Assembly (NCBI RefSeq): GCF_013423955.1
Contig: NZ_JACCKX010000001.1
Location: 1,302,001-1,366,000, forward strand
Direction: 5' to 3'
Origin: Ottowia beijingensis
Lineage (GTDB): Bacteria > Pseudomonadota > Gammaproteobacteria > Burkholderiales > Burkholderiaceae_C
DNA: 64,000 nucleotides
This document shows positions 36,692 to 46,095 of the stretch, piece after piece (within the stretch, counting starts at the first letter, position 1; each line of letters begins with the position of its first letter). The translations under genes were made by a program, and so were the position numbers. The notes beneath the pieces are model-generated. The model made no database searches, was not told the origin of the DNA, and saw only the letters and a list, made by a program, of their open reading frames with translations.

Positions 36692-38549
36692 ATGTCGAAT
36701 CTTTGGGACCTCACCCACATCCAGCCCAGGTCGGGCAGCGTGCTCGACGGCGACACCATCGCCGCGATGTTCTGGAACGCCGTGGCGCAGCGCGGCGACA
36801 AGGTGTGGCTGCGCGAGAAGCACCTCGGCATCTGGCGCAGCTGGAGTTGGACGCAGGTGGGCGAGGCCGTGCGCGAGATCGCCGGCGGGCTGATGAGCTG
36901 GGGCTGGCGCCCGGCGACACCGCGTCGATCCTCTCCAACACCGTGCTCGAATGGGTGCTGGCCGACCTGGCCGTGCTGTCGGCCGGCGGCGTGTCCAACG
37001 GCGTCTACCCCACCGACGCCGCCAGCCAGGTGCACTACCTGTGCGAAGACTCGCGCACCAGTGTGCTGTTCGTCGAAAACGACGAACAGCTCGACAAGGC
37101 CCTGGAAGTGCGCGAGCGCCTGCCGCTGCTGAGGAAGATCGTCGTCTTCGACATGGACGGCCTGCGCGGCCTGGACGAACCGGACGTGATCGGCCTGGAC
37201 GCCCTGCGCGCGCTGGGCCGCGACTACAACGCCCAGCACCCCGATGCCGTGGCACAGCGCGTGGCCGCCTGCCGGCCCGAGGACCTGGCCATCCTGGTCT
37301 ACACCTCGGGCACCACCGGCAAGCCCAAGGGCGCCATGCACACGCACGCCGGGCTGACCTACACGGTGCGCGGCTTCAACACCCTGATCGCCCGCAACGA
37401 GGACGACGAGGGCATGTGCTTTCTGCCCCTGTGCCACATCGCCGAGCGCATGGGCGGCGAATACTTCTCGCTCTACACCGGCGCGCGGCTCAACTTCGTC
37501 GAGAACCCCGACACCGTGCCCGAGAACGTGCGCGAGATCGCCCCCACGGTGTTCACCGCCGTGCCGCGCGTGTGGGAGAAGTTCTATTCGGGCGTGATGA
37601 TCGCGCTGAAGGAAGGCACGCGCTTGCAGCAGGCGGTGTACGGCTGGGGCATCGGCGTGGGCCACCGCATTGCCGAGCTGGTGATGGCCGGCCAGCCGGT
37701 GCCGGCCCTGCTGAAGGCGCAGTTCAGGCTGGCGCGCTGGCTGGCGCTGGACAACGTGCGCAAGCTGATCGGCATTCACCGCGCGCGCTTTCTGGTCACC
37801 GGCGCGGCGCCGATCTCGCCCGAGCTGGTGAAGTGGTACCTGGCGCTGGGCGTGCCGATGCTGGAGGTGTGGGGCATGACCGAGACCTGCGGCGCCTCCA
37901 CCGGCGTGCCCATCGACCGCATCAAGCCCGGCTCCATCGGCCCGGCGGCCAGCTTCAACCAGCTGCGGCTCGACCCCGAGACGGGCGAGTTGCAGGTCAA
38001 GGGCGCCAACGTGTTCGCCGGCTACCTGAACCTGCCCGAGAAGACCGCCGAGACCTTCACCGCCGACGGCTGGCTGCGCACCGGCGACGTGGGCACGGTG
38101 GACGCGGACGGCTTCTACCGCATCACCGACCGCATGAAGGACATCATCATCACCGCCGGCGGCAAGAACGTGACGCCGAGCGAGCTGGAGAACGAGCTCA
38201 AGTTCAGCCCCTACGTCACCGACGCGGTGGTCATCGGCGACCAGCGGCCCTACCTGGTGGTGATCATCATGATCGACCAGGAGAACGTCGAGAAGTACGC
38301 GCAGGACCACGACGTGCCCTTCTCCAACTACGCCAGCCTGACGCGCGCGCCGGAAGTGCAGGCGCTGATCCAGGGCGTGATCGACGAGGTGAACACCAAG
38401 TTCGCCCGCGTCGAGCAGATCAAGAAGTTCTTTTGCTCGACACCCAGCTCAGCGCCGAGGACGAGGAGCTGACGCCCACCATGAAGCTCAAGCGCCAGCT
38501 GGTGCAGACCAAGTACGCGCCGCAGATCGAGGCCATGTACCGGACATGA
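36692..38549 (+). CDS. AMP-forming acyl-CoA ligase (twice frameshifted)
   Basis: A roughly 619-residue adenylate-forming enzyme of the long-chain or aryl acyl-CoA synthetase type. Motif A5-like LVYTSGTTGKPKGAMHTHAG, the VWGMTETCGAS block, GWLRTGDVGTVDADGFYRI and TDRMKDIIITAGGKNVTPSE are present. One G appears missing from GGGG at 36900-36903 (SWG to LAPGDTASI), and one T from TTTT near 38430 (KKFF to LLDTQLSAEDEEL). Its place between livF and livK suggests that the imported acid is activated to its CoA ester on entry. Whether it is a fatty or aromatic acid is not readable. Confidence 0.9.
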
Positions 38550-38640
38550 GTCACGGGTTGTCAGGGTAATCACTGCGGCCGGCGGCTGAACCCGGTGGCC
38601 ACAATTCCGGTCGCATTCCATCATTCACAAGGAGACACCC

Positions 38641-39804
38641 ATGCAACTGAAGCACGCACTCGTGGCCCTGGCCTGCACCCTGGCCGCCAGCGGACCGGCT
38701 CTTGCGCAAAGCCAGGGCGTGAGCAAGGACACCATCACGCTCGGATCGATCCAGGACCTGTCCGGCCCGCTGGCCGGCTTCGGCAAGCAGATCCGCATGG
38801 GCATGCAACTGCGCGTGGACGAGATCAACGAGCAAGGCGGCATCAACGGCCGCAAGCTGGCGCTCAAGGTCGAAGACTCGGGCTACGACCCCAAGCGCGC
38901 CGTGCTGGCCGCGCAGAAGCTGGTCAACCAGGACAAGATCTTCGCCATGGTGGGCACCATCGGCACAGCACCCAACGTGGCGGCTTTTCCCGTCATGTTC
39001 GATAAGAATGTGCTGAGCTTCTTTCCGGTCACGGCGGCACGCGAGATGTACGAGCCACACCACCGCCTGAAGTATTCGTTCGCCTCCACCTACTACGACC
39101 AGGTTCGGCTGGCGGCGCCCAAGCTGGTGAAGGAGAAAGGCGCCAAGAAAGTGTGCACGATCTACCAGGACGACGAGTTCGGCCTGGAGGTGCTACGCGG
39201 CGCCGAGGCGGGCCTAAAGACCATCGGCGTCGAACTGGCCGAAAAGACCTCCTTCAAGCGCGGCGCCACCGACTTCTCCTCGCAGGTCGCACGCATGAAG
39301 GCGGCCGGTTGCGACTTCGTGGTGCTGGGCACCCTGATCCGTGAGACCATCGGCACCATCGGCGAGTCGCGCAAGATCGGCTTCAACCCCACCTTCCTGG
39401 GTTCAGCCGGCGCCTATACCGAACTGATCCACAAGCTCGGCGGCAAGGCAATGGACGGCCTGTATGCCGCCATGACGGTGCAGCAACCGTACCTCGACGA
39501 AGCCTCGCAGCCGATCCGCTTCTGGGCCAACAAGTACAAGACCAAGTTCAACGAAGACCCGGCCGTGTTCTCGGTCTACGGCTACAGCCTGATCGACACG
39601 TTCAGCAAGGCCGCACAGAAGGCCGGCGCCAACCTGACGACGGACAGCTTCATCAAGGCCATGGACAGCATGACGCTGGAGCCCGACATGTTCGGATCAC
39701 CGACCATGACCTTCTCGGCGACCAAGCGTCTGGGCAATGAATCTTCACGCCTGTCCCAGATCCAGGATGGTCGATGGAAGGTGGTTTCCGACTACATGAA
39801 GTAA
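38641..39804 (+). CDS. livK: Branched-chain amino acid-type ABC substrate-binding protein
   Basis: A 387-residue periplasmic receptor (Peripla_BP_6). The signal peptide is MQLKHALVALACTLAASG with cleavage after ALA-Q. Conserved parts are TITLGSIQDLSGPLAGFGKQ, RVDEINEQGGINGRKLAL, and GTIGTAPNVAAFPVM in the ligand cleft. An AAGGAGACACCC ribosome-binding site precedes ATG 38641, and a strong terminator follows. Located with livHMGF and an acyl-CoA ligase, it probably binds a carboxylic acid rather than an amino acid. That is inference. Confidence 0.93.
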   Translation: MQLKHALVALACTLAASGPALAQSQGVSKDTITLGSIQDLSGPLAGFGKQIRMGMQLRVDEINEQGGINGRKLALKVEDSGYDPKRAVLAAQKLVNQDKIFAMVGTIGTAPNVAAFPVMFDKNVLSFFPVTAAREMYEPHHRLKYSFASTYYDQVRLAAPKLVKEKGAKKVCTIYQDDEFGLEVLRGAEAGLKTIGVELAEKTSFKRGATDFSSQVARMKAAGCDFVVLGTLIRETIGTIGESRKIGFNPTFLGSAGAYTELIHKLGGKAMDGLYAAMTVQQPYLDEASQPIRFWANKYKTKFNEDPAVFSVYGYSLIDTFSKAAQKAGANLTTDSFIKAMDSMTLEPDMFGSPTMTFSATKRLGNESSRLSQIQDGRWKVVSDYMK

Positions 39805-39825
39805 GGGTCAGCCAGCGCCCACATC

Positions 39826-39849
39826 AGGCCGCCCGCGAGGCGGCCTTTT
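39826..39849 (+). terminator. Rho-independent terminator after livK
   Basis: Perfect 8-bp arms aggccgcc and ggcggcct around a five-base loop, then TTTT. It may serve the convergent psd gene too. Confidence 0.85.
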
Positions 39850-39864
39850 CTTGTGTGCATAGCT

Positions 39865-40712
39865 TCAGCCCAGCGCCTTGCCCATCATCTGCCCCACGCG
39901 CACCGCGCCGCCGGGCGCCCAGTCGGGGTTGAACTTCAGCGTGGCCCGGGGCCACAGCAGCACCACGGTGGAGCCGAGCAGAAAGCGCCCCATCTCGTCG
40001 CCCTGCTTCAGCTCGATGCTCTGATCTTGATAGTTCCAGCGCTTGATTTCGCCAAGGCGGGGCGGGTTGACGACGCCGTGCCACACGGTCGCCATGCTGC
40101 CGACGATGGTGGCGCCCACCAGCACCAGCACGAAGGGGCCGCGCGCGGTGTCGAACACGCAGACCACGCGCTCGTTGCGCGCGAACAGCCCCGGCACGCC
40201 GCGCGCGGTGGTGGGGTTGACGCTGAACAGCTCGCCCGGCACGTACACCATCTGCTGCAGCCGGCCGGCGCAGGGCATGTGGATGCGGTGGTAGTCCTTG
40301 GGCGACAGGTACAGCGTGGCGAACTGACCGTGCGCGAACTCGGCCGCCAGCCTGGCATCGCCCGCCAGCAGCGCGGTGGTGCTGTAGGCGTGGCCCTTGG
40401 CCTGGAAGATCCGGCCCTGCTCAATGGCGCCGAACTGGCTGATGGCACCATCCACCGGGCACACGTAATCCGCCGCTGCCAGCGGCCGCGCGCGTCGCGC
40501 AGCGGGCGGGTGAAGAAGTCGTTGAAGCTGGCGTAGCTGGCGATGTCGGGGTTGGCGGCCTCGCGCATGTCGACGCCGTAGCGCGCCACGAAGCGGCGGA
40601 TGGCGGCGTGCGTGGCATCGCCCAGCCGCGCATCGGCGGCGCGGCCGGCCAGTTGGGTGAGCAGCTTCTTGGGCAGCAGGTATTGCGGCAGGACAGCGAG
40701 GCGATCGGACAT
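39865..40712 (-). CDS. psd: Phosphatidylserine decarboxylase proenzyme (frameshifted)
   Basis: A membrane-associated pyruvoyl enzyme that makes phosphatidylethanolamine. The LGST self-cleavage motif is in [13 protein letters not shown] near the C-terminus. Other family blocks are [31 protein letters not shown], and [18 protein letters not shown]. One base seems to be missing near 40480, between DARGR and [10 protein letters not shown]. Repaired length is about 282 residues, normal for proteobacterial Psd. ATG 40712 ([16 protein letters not shown]) is the family-typical start. Confidence 0.93.
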
Positions 40713-40746
40713 GGGGGATTCTAGGGAGCGCGCTGCCGCGTGGCCC

Positions 40747-40787
40747 CACCTCACCCCAACCCTCTCCGGCACGGCGGGAGAGGAGCC
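40747..40787. repeat. CCTCACCCCAACCC-type hairpin repeat
   Basis: cctcaccccaaccctctccg ... cgggagaggag, third member of the family also at 34628 and 35057. Confidence 0.6.
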
Positions 40788-40794
40788 AACACCT

Positions 40795-41777
40795 TCAATC
40801 CAGGCTGATGTTCTTGCGCGCGATCAGCTTGCCGTACATCTGGCCCTTGGTGTGGGCCTGCTTGACGATCTCGTCGAGCGACCAGTTCACGTATTCGAAG
40901 GCGAAGGTGTCCATGCGCGCCTTGATGTCCGGGTCCTGCATGACCTTGGCGACGTCGGCCGCGATCCTGTCGCGCACCGTGGGGGCGATGCCCTTGGGCG
41001 CGGCCAGCACCACGAAGCTGCTCTGCGCGAAGTCCTTCGGGCCGCCGGCCTCGGCCACGGTGGGCAGCTCGGGCATCTGCGGGATGCGCCTGGGCGTGGC
41101 CACGCCCAGATAGCGCACCTTGTTCGCCTTGTACACGCCCTGGCTCGACGGAATGGTGCCGAGCGCCCAGGCGATCTCGCCGCCGGCCAGCGCGGTGAAC
41201 ATCTGGCCCGAATCCTTGAACGGGATGTGCTGCATGGCGATGCCGGTGCCCAGCTCCAGCTGCTCGCCGCCCAGGTGCGCCGGGCTGCCGATGCCCCACG
41301 AGCCATACGTCACCTTGTCCGGCTGCGCCCTGGCGGCCGCCACCAGATCGCCCACGTTCTTCCACGGCGAATTCACCGGCACGGTGATGAGAAAAGGCGT
41401 GTTGTAGAGCGAGGCCACCATGTCGTAGACCTGCAGCGTCTGGAAGTTGCGCGCCTTGTACAGCAGCGGCAGCGCGGCGAGCTGTTCGCTGTCGAGCTGC
41501 ACCAGCGTGTAGCCGTCGGCCGGCAGGCGGCGCGTGGCCTCGAACACCACGAAGCCGCCGGCGCCGGGGCGGTTCTGCACCAGCACGGGCTGCTTCCACA
41601 GCGCGCCGAGCTTGTCGGTGATGGCGCGCAGCAGCGCATCGGGCCCGCTGCCGGGCGGGAAGGGGGTGAAGATGTTGACCGGCTTGCCAGGAAGTCGCTT
41701 TGCGCCAACGCGGGCGCGGCGGCGCAGAAGGCGGTGGCGGCCAGCAGGGCCAGGGTGGTGCGGCGCTGAAGGGGCAT
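40795..41777 (-). CDS. Bug-family (TctC-like) tricarboxylate receptor (frameshifted)
   Basis: A periplasmic solute receptor of the Bug/TctC family. The signal peptide is RRTTLALLAATAFCAAAPALA with cleavage at ALA-Q (shown partly). Family blocks are PVNIFTPFPPGSGPDALLRA, NRPGAGGFVVFE, DGYTLVQLDSEQLAALP and FKDSGQMFTALAGGEIAWALG. One A appears missing near 41686, where FLA should run into KPVNIFT. The repaired length is about 327 residues. No TctAB permease is nearby, as is common for orphan Bug proteins in this order. Next to gentisate genes it may bind an aromatic or dicarboxylic acid; that is inference. Confidence 0.87.
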
Positions 41778-41802
41778 GTTGTCTCCGTGGTTGCTTTTAA
41801 TT

Positions 41803-41862
41803 TGATAGCTTATTGCGCTTTTTGGACGGGCGCTGGAGGCCGATTTGGCTTGAAACGCTTGA
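41803..41862. repeat. GATAGCTGC interspersed repeat
   Basis: tttgatagcttattgcgctt ... cgctggaggccgatttggctt lies between the Bug and fumarylpyruvate hydrolase genes. Confidence 0.75.
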
Positions 41863-41868
41863 GGTCGC

Positions 41869-42566
41869 CTATTCAGGCTGGCCGATGGTCAGCGCGATCT
41901 CGCCCACGCCGTCGATGCGGCCGGTGATCACGTCGCCCGGCTGCACCGGGCCCACGCCCTCGGGCGTGCCGGTGTAGATCAGGTCGCCCGGCTGCAGGTG
42001 GTAGTACTGCGACAGGTTGGCCACGATCTCGGGCACGCTCCAGATCAGGTCCTTCAGGTCGGCGTTCTGCTTCACGGTGCCGTTGACGCTCAGGCTGATG
42101 GCGCCGGACTTGGGGTGGCCGATGGCGCTGGCGGGCACCAGCGCGCTCATCACGGCCGAGTTCTCGAAGTCCTTGCCGAAGTCCCACGGCCGGCCCATCT
42201 CGCGCGACTTGATCTGCAGGTCGCGCCGCGTCATGTCCAGCCCGCAGGCGTAACCCCACACGCAGTCCAGCGCGTTCTCCACGCTCACGCGGAAGGCCGG
42301 CTGACCGAGGGCGATGACCAGTTCCATCTCGTAGTGGTAGTTCTGGCTGCCCAGCGGGTAGGGCACGGTGGCGCCGCTCATCACCAGGTCGGCGGGCGTC
42401 TTGTTGAAGTAGAACGGCGGCTCGCGGTCGGGGTCGAACCCCATTTCGCGCGCGTGCGCGGCGTAATTGCGGCCGACGCAGAAAATGCGCGTGACGGCGT
42501 ATTGCTGTTGGCTGCCACGCACGGGCACGGCGGCTTGGGGGCGGGCGGGAAGACGTAGCTGGTCAT
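41869..42566 (-). CDS. Fumarylacetoacetase-family hydrolase, probably fumarylpyruvate hydrolase (frameshifted)
   Basis: A roughly 232-residue FAH-fold hydrolase. The motifs IFCVGRNYAAHAREMG, YEMELVIALG (Glu metal ligands), RRDLQIKSREMGRPWDFGK and GDLIYTGTPEGVGPVQPGDV fit the fumarylpyruvate/acylpyruvate hydrolase subfamily. ATG 42566 gives MTSYVFPPAPKP; a single missing base near 42534 then leads into VPVRGSQQQYAVTRIF. Immediately upstream on the same strand is gentisate 1,2-dioxygenase, so it likely yields fumarate (or maleate) and pyruvate at the end of the gentisate pathway. Confidence 0.88.
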
Positions 42567-42600
42567 GGAACAGGTCCTTGGTTCAGGAAGAGACACGCAT

Positions 42601-42676
42601 TGTGGGAGCGGCCTTGGCCGCGATGGCAGCCTCACGTGTGGCGATGCGCCCCATCGCGGCCAAGGCCGCTCCCACA
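42601..42676. repeat. REP-like perfect 26-bp inverted repeat
   Basis: Arms of 26 bases starting tgtgggagcggccttggccg are exact inverted copies around a 24-base loop, in the gap between the two gentisate genes. A near-identical element lies at 44886. Confidence 0.85.
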
Positions 42677-42687
42677 GGAGAAAGAAA

Positions 42688-43761
42688 TCAGAAATCCTCG
42701 TAGAAGCCGAGCGCGCGCTGCATCGGCGCGTCGTCCACGTGGAACAGGTAGGCGTCCTTGGCGCGCGCGCGGTGCGTCACCTCGGCATGCGTCGGAATCG
42801 CCAGCGTATCGCCCTCGCCCCACTGCAGCGTCACGCCGTCGATCACCGACTCGCCCTGCCCTTCGATGACGTGGATCACGCTGCTGGCCGAGCGCTTGCG
42901 CGGTGAAAAATCCTGCCCCGCGCGCAGCTGTTGCGCCGAAAACCCCAGCGTCGGCAGGCAGGGTTTTCCCGTTTCGGGATTCACATACGCCAGTTGCACC
43001 GCCTCGTCCTTGGGCGTGACGGTGGCGATGGCGCCCAGCGCCTCGCGCACTTCCTTCCACGGGTAGCGGATCTGCGGGTAGTCGGCGCGCTGCGCCTGCC
43101 CGAGCGAGGCGTAGGGCAGCAGGCCGGCGCGGCGGTAGGTGTTCTGCGAGGCGTCCAGCGCATCGTTCAGCGTCTGCGACGGCCCTTCGATGGCGTAGCT
43201 GGCCTCCATGGCGTAGATCATCGGCAGGTCCAGCGCATCCAGCCATACCACCGGGCCGCTGCCTCCGTGGCCGTGCTCGTGCCAGTTGAGTGCGGGCGTC
43301 AGGATCAGGTCGCCCTTTTCCATCGGGCATTTCTCGCTGTTCACGGTGGTGTAGCCGCCGCTGCCCTCGATGACGAAGCGCACCGCCGTCGGCGTGTGGC
43401 GGTGGTTGGGCGCCACCTCGCCCGGCAGGATGAGTTGCAGGCCGACGTAGATGGTGGGCGTGGCCACCAGCTTGTCGAGCCCGTGGCCGGGGTTGCACAG
43501 CACCAGCACGCGGCGCTCGGCCTTCTCGATCGGCGTCAGCTCGCCCGCGCGCAGCAGGTGCGGGCGGATGTCCTGGTAGCGCCACATGAAGGGCTGCGTG
43601 GCGCGCGCCGGCTTGCCGCGCGGCAGCAGGCCGCGCAGCTGCGGCCACAGCGGCGCGACGGAGAGGTCGTTGATCGCCTTGACGTAGTCGGCCGGCAGGT
43701 CTTCCAGCCGGCCCAGGCTGTCGGCGTGGCCGAGCGAATTCACGGCGTCGAGCGCGTTCAT
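42688..43761 (-). CDS. Gentisate 1,2-dioxygenase
   Basis: A 357-residue bicupin Fe(II) dioxygenase that opens gentisate to maleylpyruvate. The N-terminal cupin carries the iron ligands in [19 protein letters not shown] and the later His in [17 protein letters not shown]; the second cupin has [17 protein letters not shown] and [19 protein letters not shown]. The AGGAGACAACCCGC site before ATG 43761 fixes the start over two upstream Met codons. With the FAH-type gene it forms a ring-cleavage pair; a maleylpyruvate isomerase is not present in the window. Confidence 0.93.
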   Translation of the reverse strand: MNALDAVNSLGHADSLGRLEDLPADYVKAINDLSVAPLWPQLRGLLPRGKPARATQPFMWRYQDIRPHLLRAGELTPIEKAERRVLVLCNPGHGLDKLVATPTIYVGLQLILPGEVAPNHRHTPTAVRFVIEGSGGYTTVNSEKCPMEKGDLILTPALNWHEHGHGGSGPVVWLDALDLPMIYAMEASYAIEGPSQTLNDALDASQNTYRRAGLLPYASLGQAQRADYPQIRYPWKEVREALGAIATVTPKDEAVQLAYVNPETGKPCLPTLGFSAQQLRAGQDFSPRKRSASSVIHVIEGQGESVIDGVTLQWGEGDTLAIPTHAEVTHRARAKDAYLFHVDDAPMQRALGFYEDF

Positions 43762-43813
43762 GCGGGTTGTCTCCTGTGATTGGACGTGGCGCATGGACGA
43801 GCCGCCAGACCAT

Positions 43814-43833
43814 TTGATATGCGTGCTTATCAA
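43814..43833. promoter_or_regulatory. Candidate operator of the gentisate genes
   Basis: TTGATA and TATCAA are exact inverted halves separated by eight bases, 53 bases upstream of the dioxygenase start. The size suits a MarR- or IclR-type repressor site, but no regulator gene is adjacent. Confidence 0.4.
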
Positions 43834-43904
43834 CAGTTTAGCGTCTGGATTCCGGTCATGTAAACGCCGCCATCGGCGCGGCGCGCGGGCACAATGGCCG
43901 CCTC

Positions 43905-44852
43905 ATGACCGCTGCCCCGCCGCTGCTCGATGTGCGTGATCTCGCCAAGACCTATGGCGATGCGCGCGTGGTGGATGGCGTGTCGTTCAGCATCGTGCCG
44001 GGCGAATGCCTGGGTGTGATCGGCCCCAACGGCGCGGGCAAGACCACCACCATCCGCATGTGCCTGGGGCTGACGGCGCCGGATGCGGGCAGCATCCGCT
44101 ACTTCGCGCGTGACGATGGCACGACGCTGGAGATGCCGCGCGATGGCCTGGCCATCAAGGCACGCCTCGGCGTGGTAGCGCAGTTCGATTCGCTCGACCC
44201 GGACTTCAGCTGCGCCGAGAACCTGTACGTGTTCGGCCGCTACTTCGGCCTGCGCCGCACGCAGATGGCCGAGCGGGTGCCGCAGTTGCTGGACTTCGCC
44301 GCGCTCGGCCACAAGGCGAGCGCCAAGCCGGCCGAGCTGTCGGGCGGCATGAAGCGCCGCCTGTCGCTGGCGCGTGCGCTGGTGAACAACCCCGATTTGC
44401 TGCTGCTTGACGAGCCGACCACCGGCCTCGATCCGCAGGCGCGCCACCTGATGTGGGAGCGCCTGCAGCGCCTGCTGGCCGAGGGCAAGTCGATCCTGTT
44501 GACCACGCACTTCATGGACGAGGCCGAGCGCCTGTGCCAGCGCCTGCTGGTGCTGGACCACGGCCGCAAGATCGCCGAGGGCCGCCCGCGCGAATTGATT
44601 GCCGAGCATCTGGAACCCGAGGTGGTCGAGGTCTACGGCCAGGGCGCGCTGGCGCTGGCCGATTCGCAGCTGGCCGCGCACACCGAGCGCGTGGAGAAGA
44701 GCGGCGAGACGGTGTTCTTCTACACCCGCCACGCGCGCCCCTTGCTGCAGGCGCTGGAAGCGCACCCGCAACTGCGCACGCTGCACCGGCCGGCGAACCT
44801 GGAGGACCTGTTCCTCAAGCTGACGGGCCGGCAGATCCGTGAAGATGGTTGA
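43905..44852 (+). CDS. nodI: ABC-2 exporter ATPase, NodI-like
   Basis: A 315-residue ATPase of the NodI/DrrA type. Walker A is [17 protein letters not shown], the Q-loop GVVAQFDSLDPDFS, signature LSGGMKRRLSLARAL, Walker B LLLLDEPTTGLDPQARH and H-loop LTTHFMDEAERLCQR. The C-terminal 90 residues are the regulatory extension of this group. It pairs with the NodJ-like permease 140 bases downstream. In non-rhizobia this pair is widespread and its export substrate is unknown. Confidence 0.88.
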   Translation: MTAAPPLLDVRDLAKTYGDARVVDGVSFSIVPGECLGVIGPNGAGKTTTIRMCLGLTAPDAGSIRYFARDDGTTLEMPRDGLAIKARLGVVAQFDSLDPDFSCAENLYVFGRYFGLRRTQMAERVPQLLDFAALGHKASAKPAELSGGMKRRLSLARALVNNPDLLLLDEPTTGLDPQARHLMWERLQRLLAEGKSILLTTHFMDEAERLCQRLLVLDHGRKIAEGRPRELIAEHLEPEVVEVYGQGALALADSQLAAHTERVEKSGETVFFYTRHARPLLQALEAHPQLRTLHRPANLEDLFLKLTGRQIREDG

Positions 44853-44885
44853 CATGAACGACACGAGGCGCCCGCCAGCCCTGAA

Positions 44886-44960
44886 TGTGGGAGCGGCCTT
44901 GGCCGCGATGGAGCATTTCGCCCCACGCCACGCTGCATCGCGGCCAAGGCCGCTCCCACA
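44886..44960. repeat. REP-like perfect 25-bp inverted repeat
   Basis: It has the same arm sequence as the element at 42601 (tgtgggagcggccttggccg...) with a different 25-base loop, here between nodI and nodJ. Confidence 0.85.
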
Positions 44961-44995
44961 CAGACCGCGACGCGCCGCGCCGTGAACCGCCTGCC

Positions 44996-45796
44996 ATGAA
45001 CGAACCCTCCGTCTGGTCCCCACCGCGCCTGTCGATGCGCTGGTGGCCGGTGTTCCAGCGCAACCTGCTGGTGTGGCGCAAGCTGGCCATCCCGAGCCTG
45101 CTGGCCAATATCGGTGAACCGCTGCTGTGGCTGGTGGCCTTCGGCTACGGCCTGGGCGCCATGGTGGGGCGCGTGCCGACGCATGGGCAGGAGGTGCCCT
45201 ACATCCTGTTCCTGGCCAGCGGCAGCATCTGCATGAGCGCGATGAACGCCGCCAGCTTCGAGGCGCTGTATTCGGCCTTCTCGCGCATGCACGTGCAGAA
45301 GACCTGGGACGGCATCCTGAACACGCCCGTGCAGCTCGACGACGTGGTGCTGGCCGAGATGCTGTGGGCCGGCTTCAAGGCGCTGTTCTCGGTCGTCGCC
45401 ATCCTGGGCGTGATGCTGGCGCTGAAGATCAGCCTGTCTCCGAAACTCATCCTGGTGCCGCCCATCCTGCTGTTCGCCGGCGTCACCTTTGCCAGCATGG
45501 CGCTGGTGTTCAACGCCAAGGCCAGGAGCTACGACTTCTTCACCTACTACTTCGCGGTGCTGCTGTCGCCGATGATGTTCCTCTCCGGCGTATTCTTTCC
45601 ACGCACGCAGCTGCCGGCGTTCGCACAGGCCATCACCGACTGGCTGCCGCTGACGGCGGCGGTGGAGCTGGTGCGGCCGCTGTTCCTGAACCAGTGGCCG
45701 GCCGAAGCCTGGCGGCATCTGGGCATCCTGGCGGTGTGGGCGGGCGTCAGCTTCTGGGTGGCGCTGGCGTTCACGCGGCAGCGGTTCAGGCGTTGA
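44996..45796 (+). CDS. nodJ: ABC-2 exporter permease, NodJ-like
   Basis: A 266-residue inner-membrane permease with six helices. The segment starting RWWPVFQRNLLVWRKLAIPS, NIGEPLLWLVAFGYGLGAMV, and the conserved LLSPMMFLSGVFFPRTQLPA fit the NodJ/ABC2_membrane family. ATG 44996 (MNEPSVWSPPRLSMRWW) is chosen because the open frame before it is made of the repeat element. Confidence 0.88.
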   Translation: MNEPSVWSPPRLSMRWWPVFQRNLLVWRKLAIPSLLANIGEPLLWLVAFGYGLGAMVGRVPTHGQEVPYILFLASGSICMSAMNAASFEALYSAFSRMHVQKTWDGILNTPVQLDDVVLAEMLWAGFKALFSVVAILGVMLALKISLSPKLILVPPILLFAGVTFASMALVFNAKARSYDFFTYYFAVLLSPMMFLSGVFFPRTQLPAFAQAITDWLPLTAAVELVRPLFLNQWPAEAWRHLGILAVWAGVSFWVALAFTRQRFRR

Positions 45797-45921
45797 GACG
45801 CACGCGGGGCAAATGCGCTTGAAGCCGCGGCTTCGACCGCCCGCCCACCCGCTCATGCATGGCGAGTGATTGCGGCCCCAACACACGCCTGAACTTCGCC
45901 TGGCCACCCACCCAGCCGCCC

Positions 45922-45978
45922 GACAGATTGACATGACAGATTGACAGGCCGGCGCCCGGCGCGGCCTGTCAATCTGGC
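45922..45978. promoter_or_regulatory. Candidate enhancer (upstream activator) sites: three CAGATTGACA copies
   Basis: CAGATTGACA occurs at 45924-45933 and 45937-45946 as direct repeats 13 bases apart, and inverted at 45967-45976. The last two also form a perfect 14-bp inverted repeat (cagattgacaggcc ... ggcctgtcaatctg) around 12 bases. The cluster lies 90-150 bases upstream of the predicted sigma-54 transcription start, the normal distance for enhancer-binding regulator sites. The sigma-54 response regulator at 55460 is the obvious candidate ligand; that is inference. Confidence 0.6.
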
Positions 45979-46042
45979 AGCCTGCTCGCCGCCGTCAGGC
46001 GCAAACCCAGGCGCGACAAGCACTTGCATCAGCCCATCGGGC

Positions 46043-46057
46043 TGGCAAGCAGCTTGC
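46043..46057 (+). promoter_or_regulatory. Sigma-54 promoter of the 46-57 kb redox cluster
   Basis: TGGCAAGCAGCTTGC matches the -24/-12 consensus TGGCAC-N5-TTGC at nine of ten fixed bases, with the exact GG-to-GC spacing. The predicted start is near 46069, 27 bases before the first gene's ATG at 46096. Confidence 0.7.
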
Positions 46058-46095
46058 TTCATTCCATGCGAGCAACAAGCACTTATGGATGGAGC

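Noticed and set aside
40020..40060. A copy of the GATAGCTGC repeat inside psd (cttgatagttccagcgcttg)
   Set aside because: The encoded residues ([20 protein letters not shown]) align with other Psd proteins in the same place, so the similarity is likely chance.
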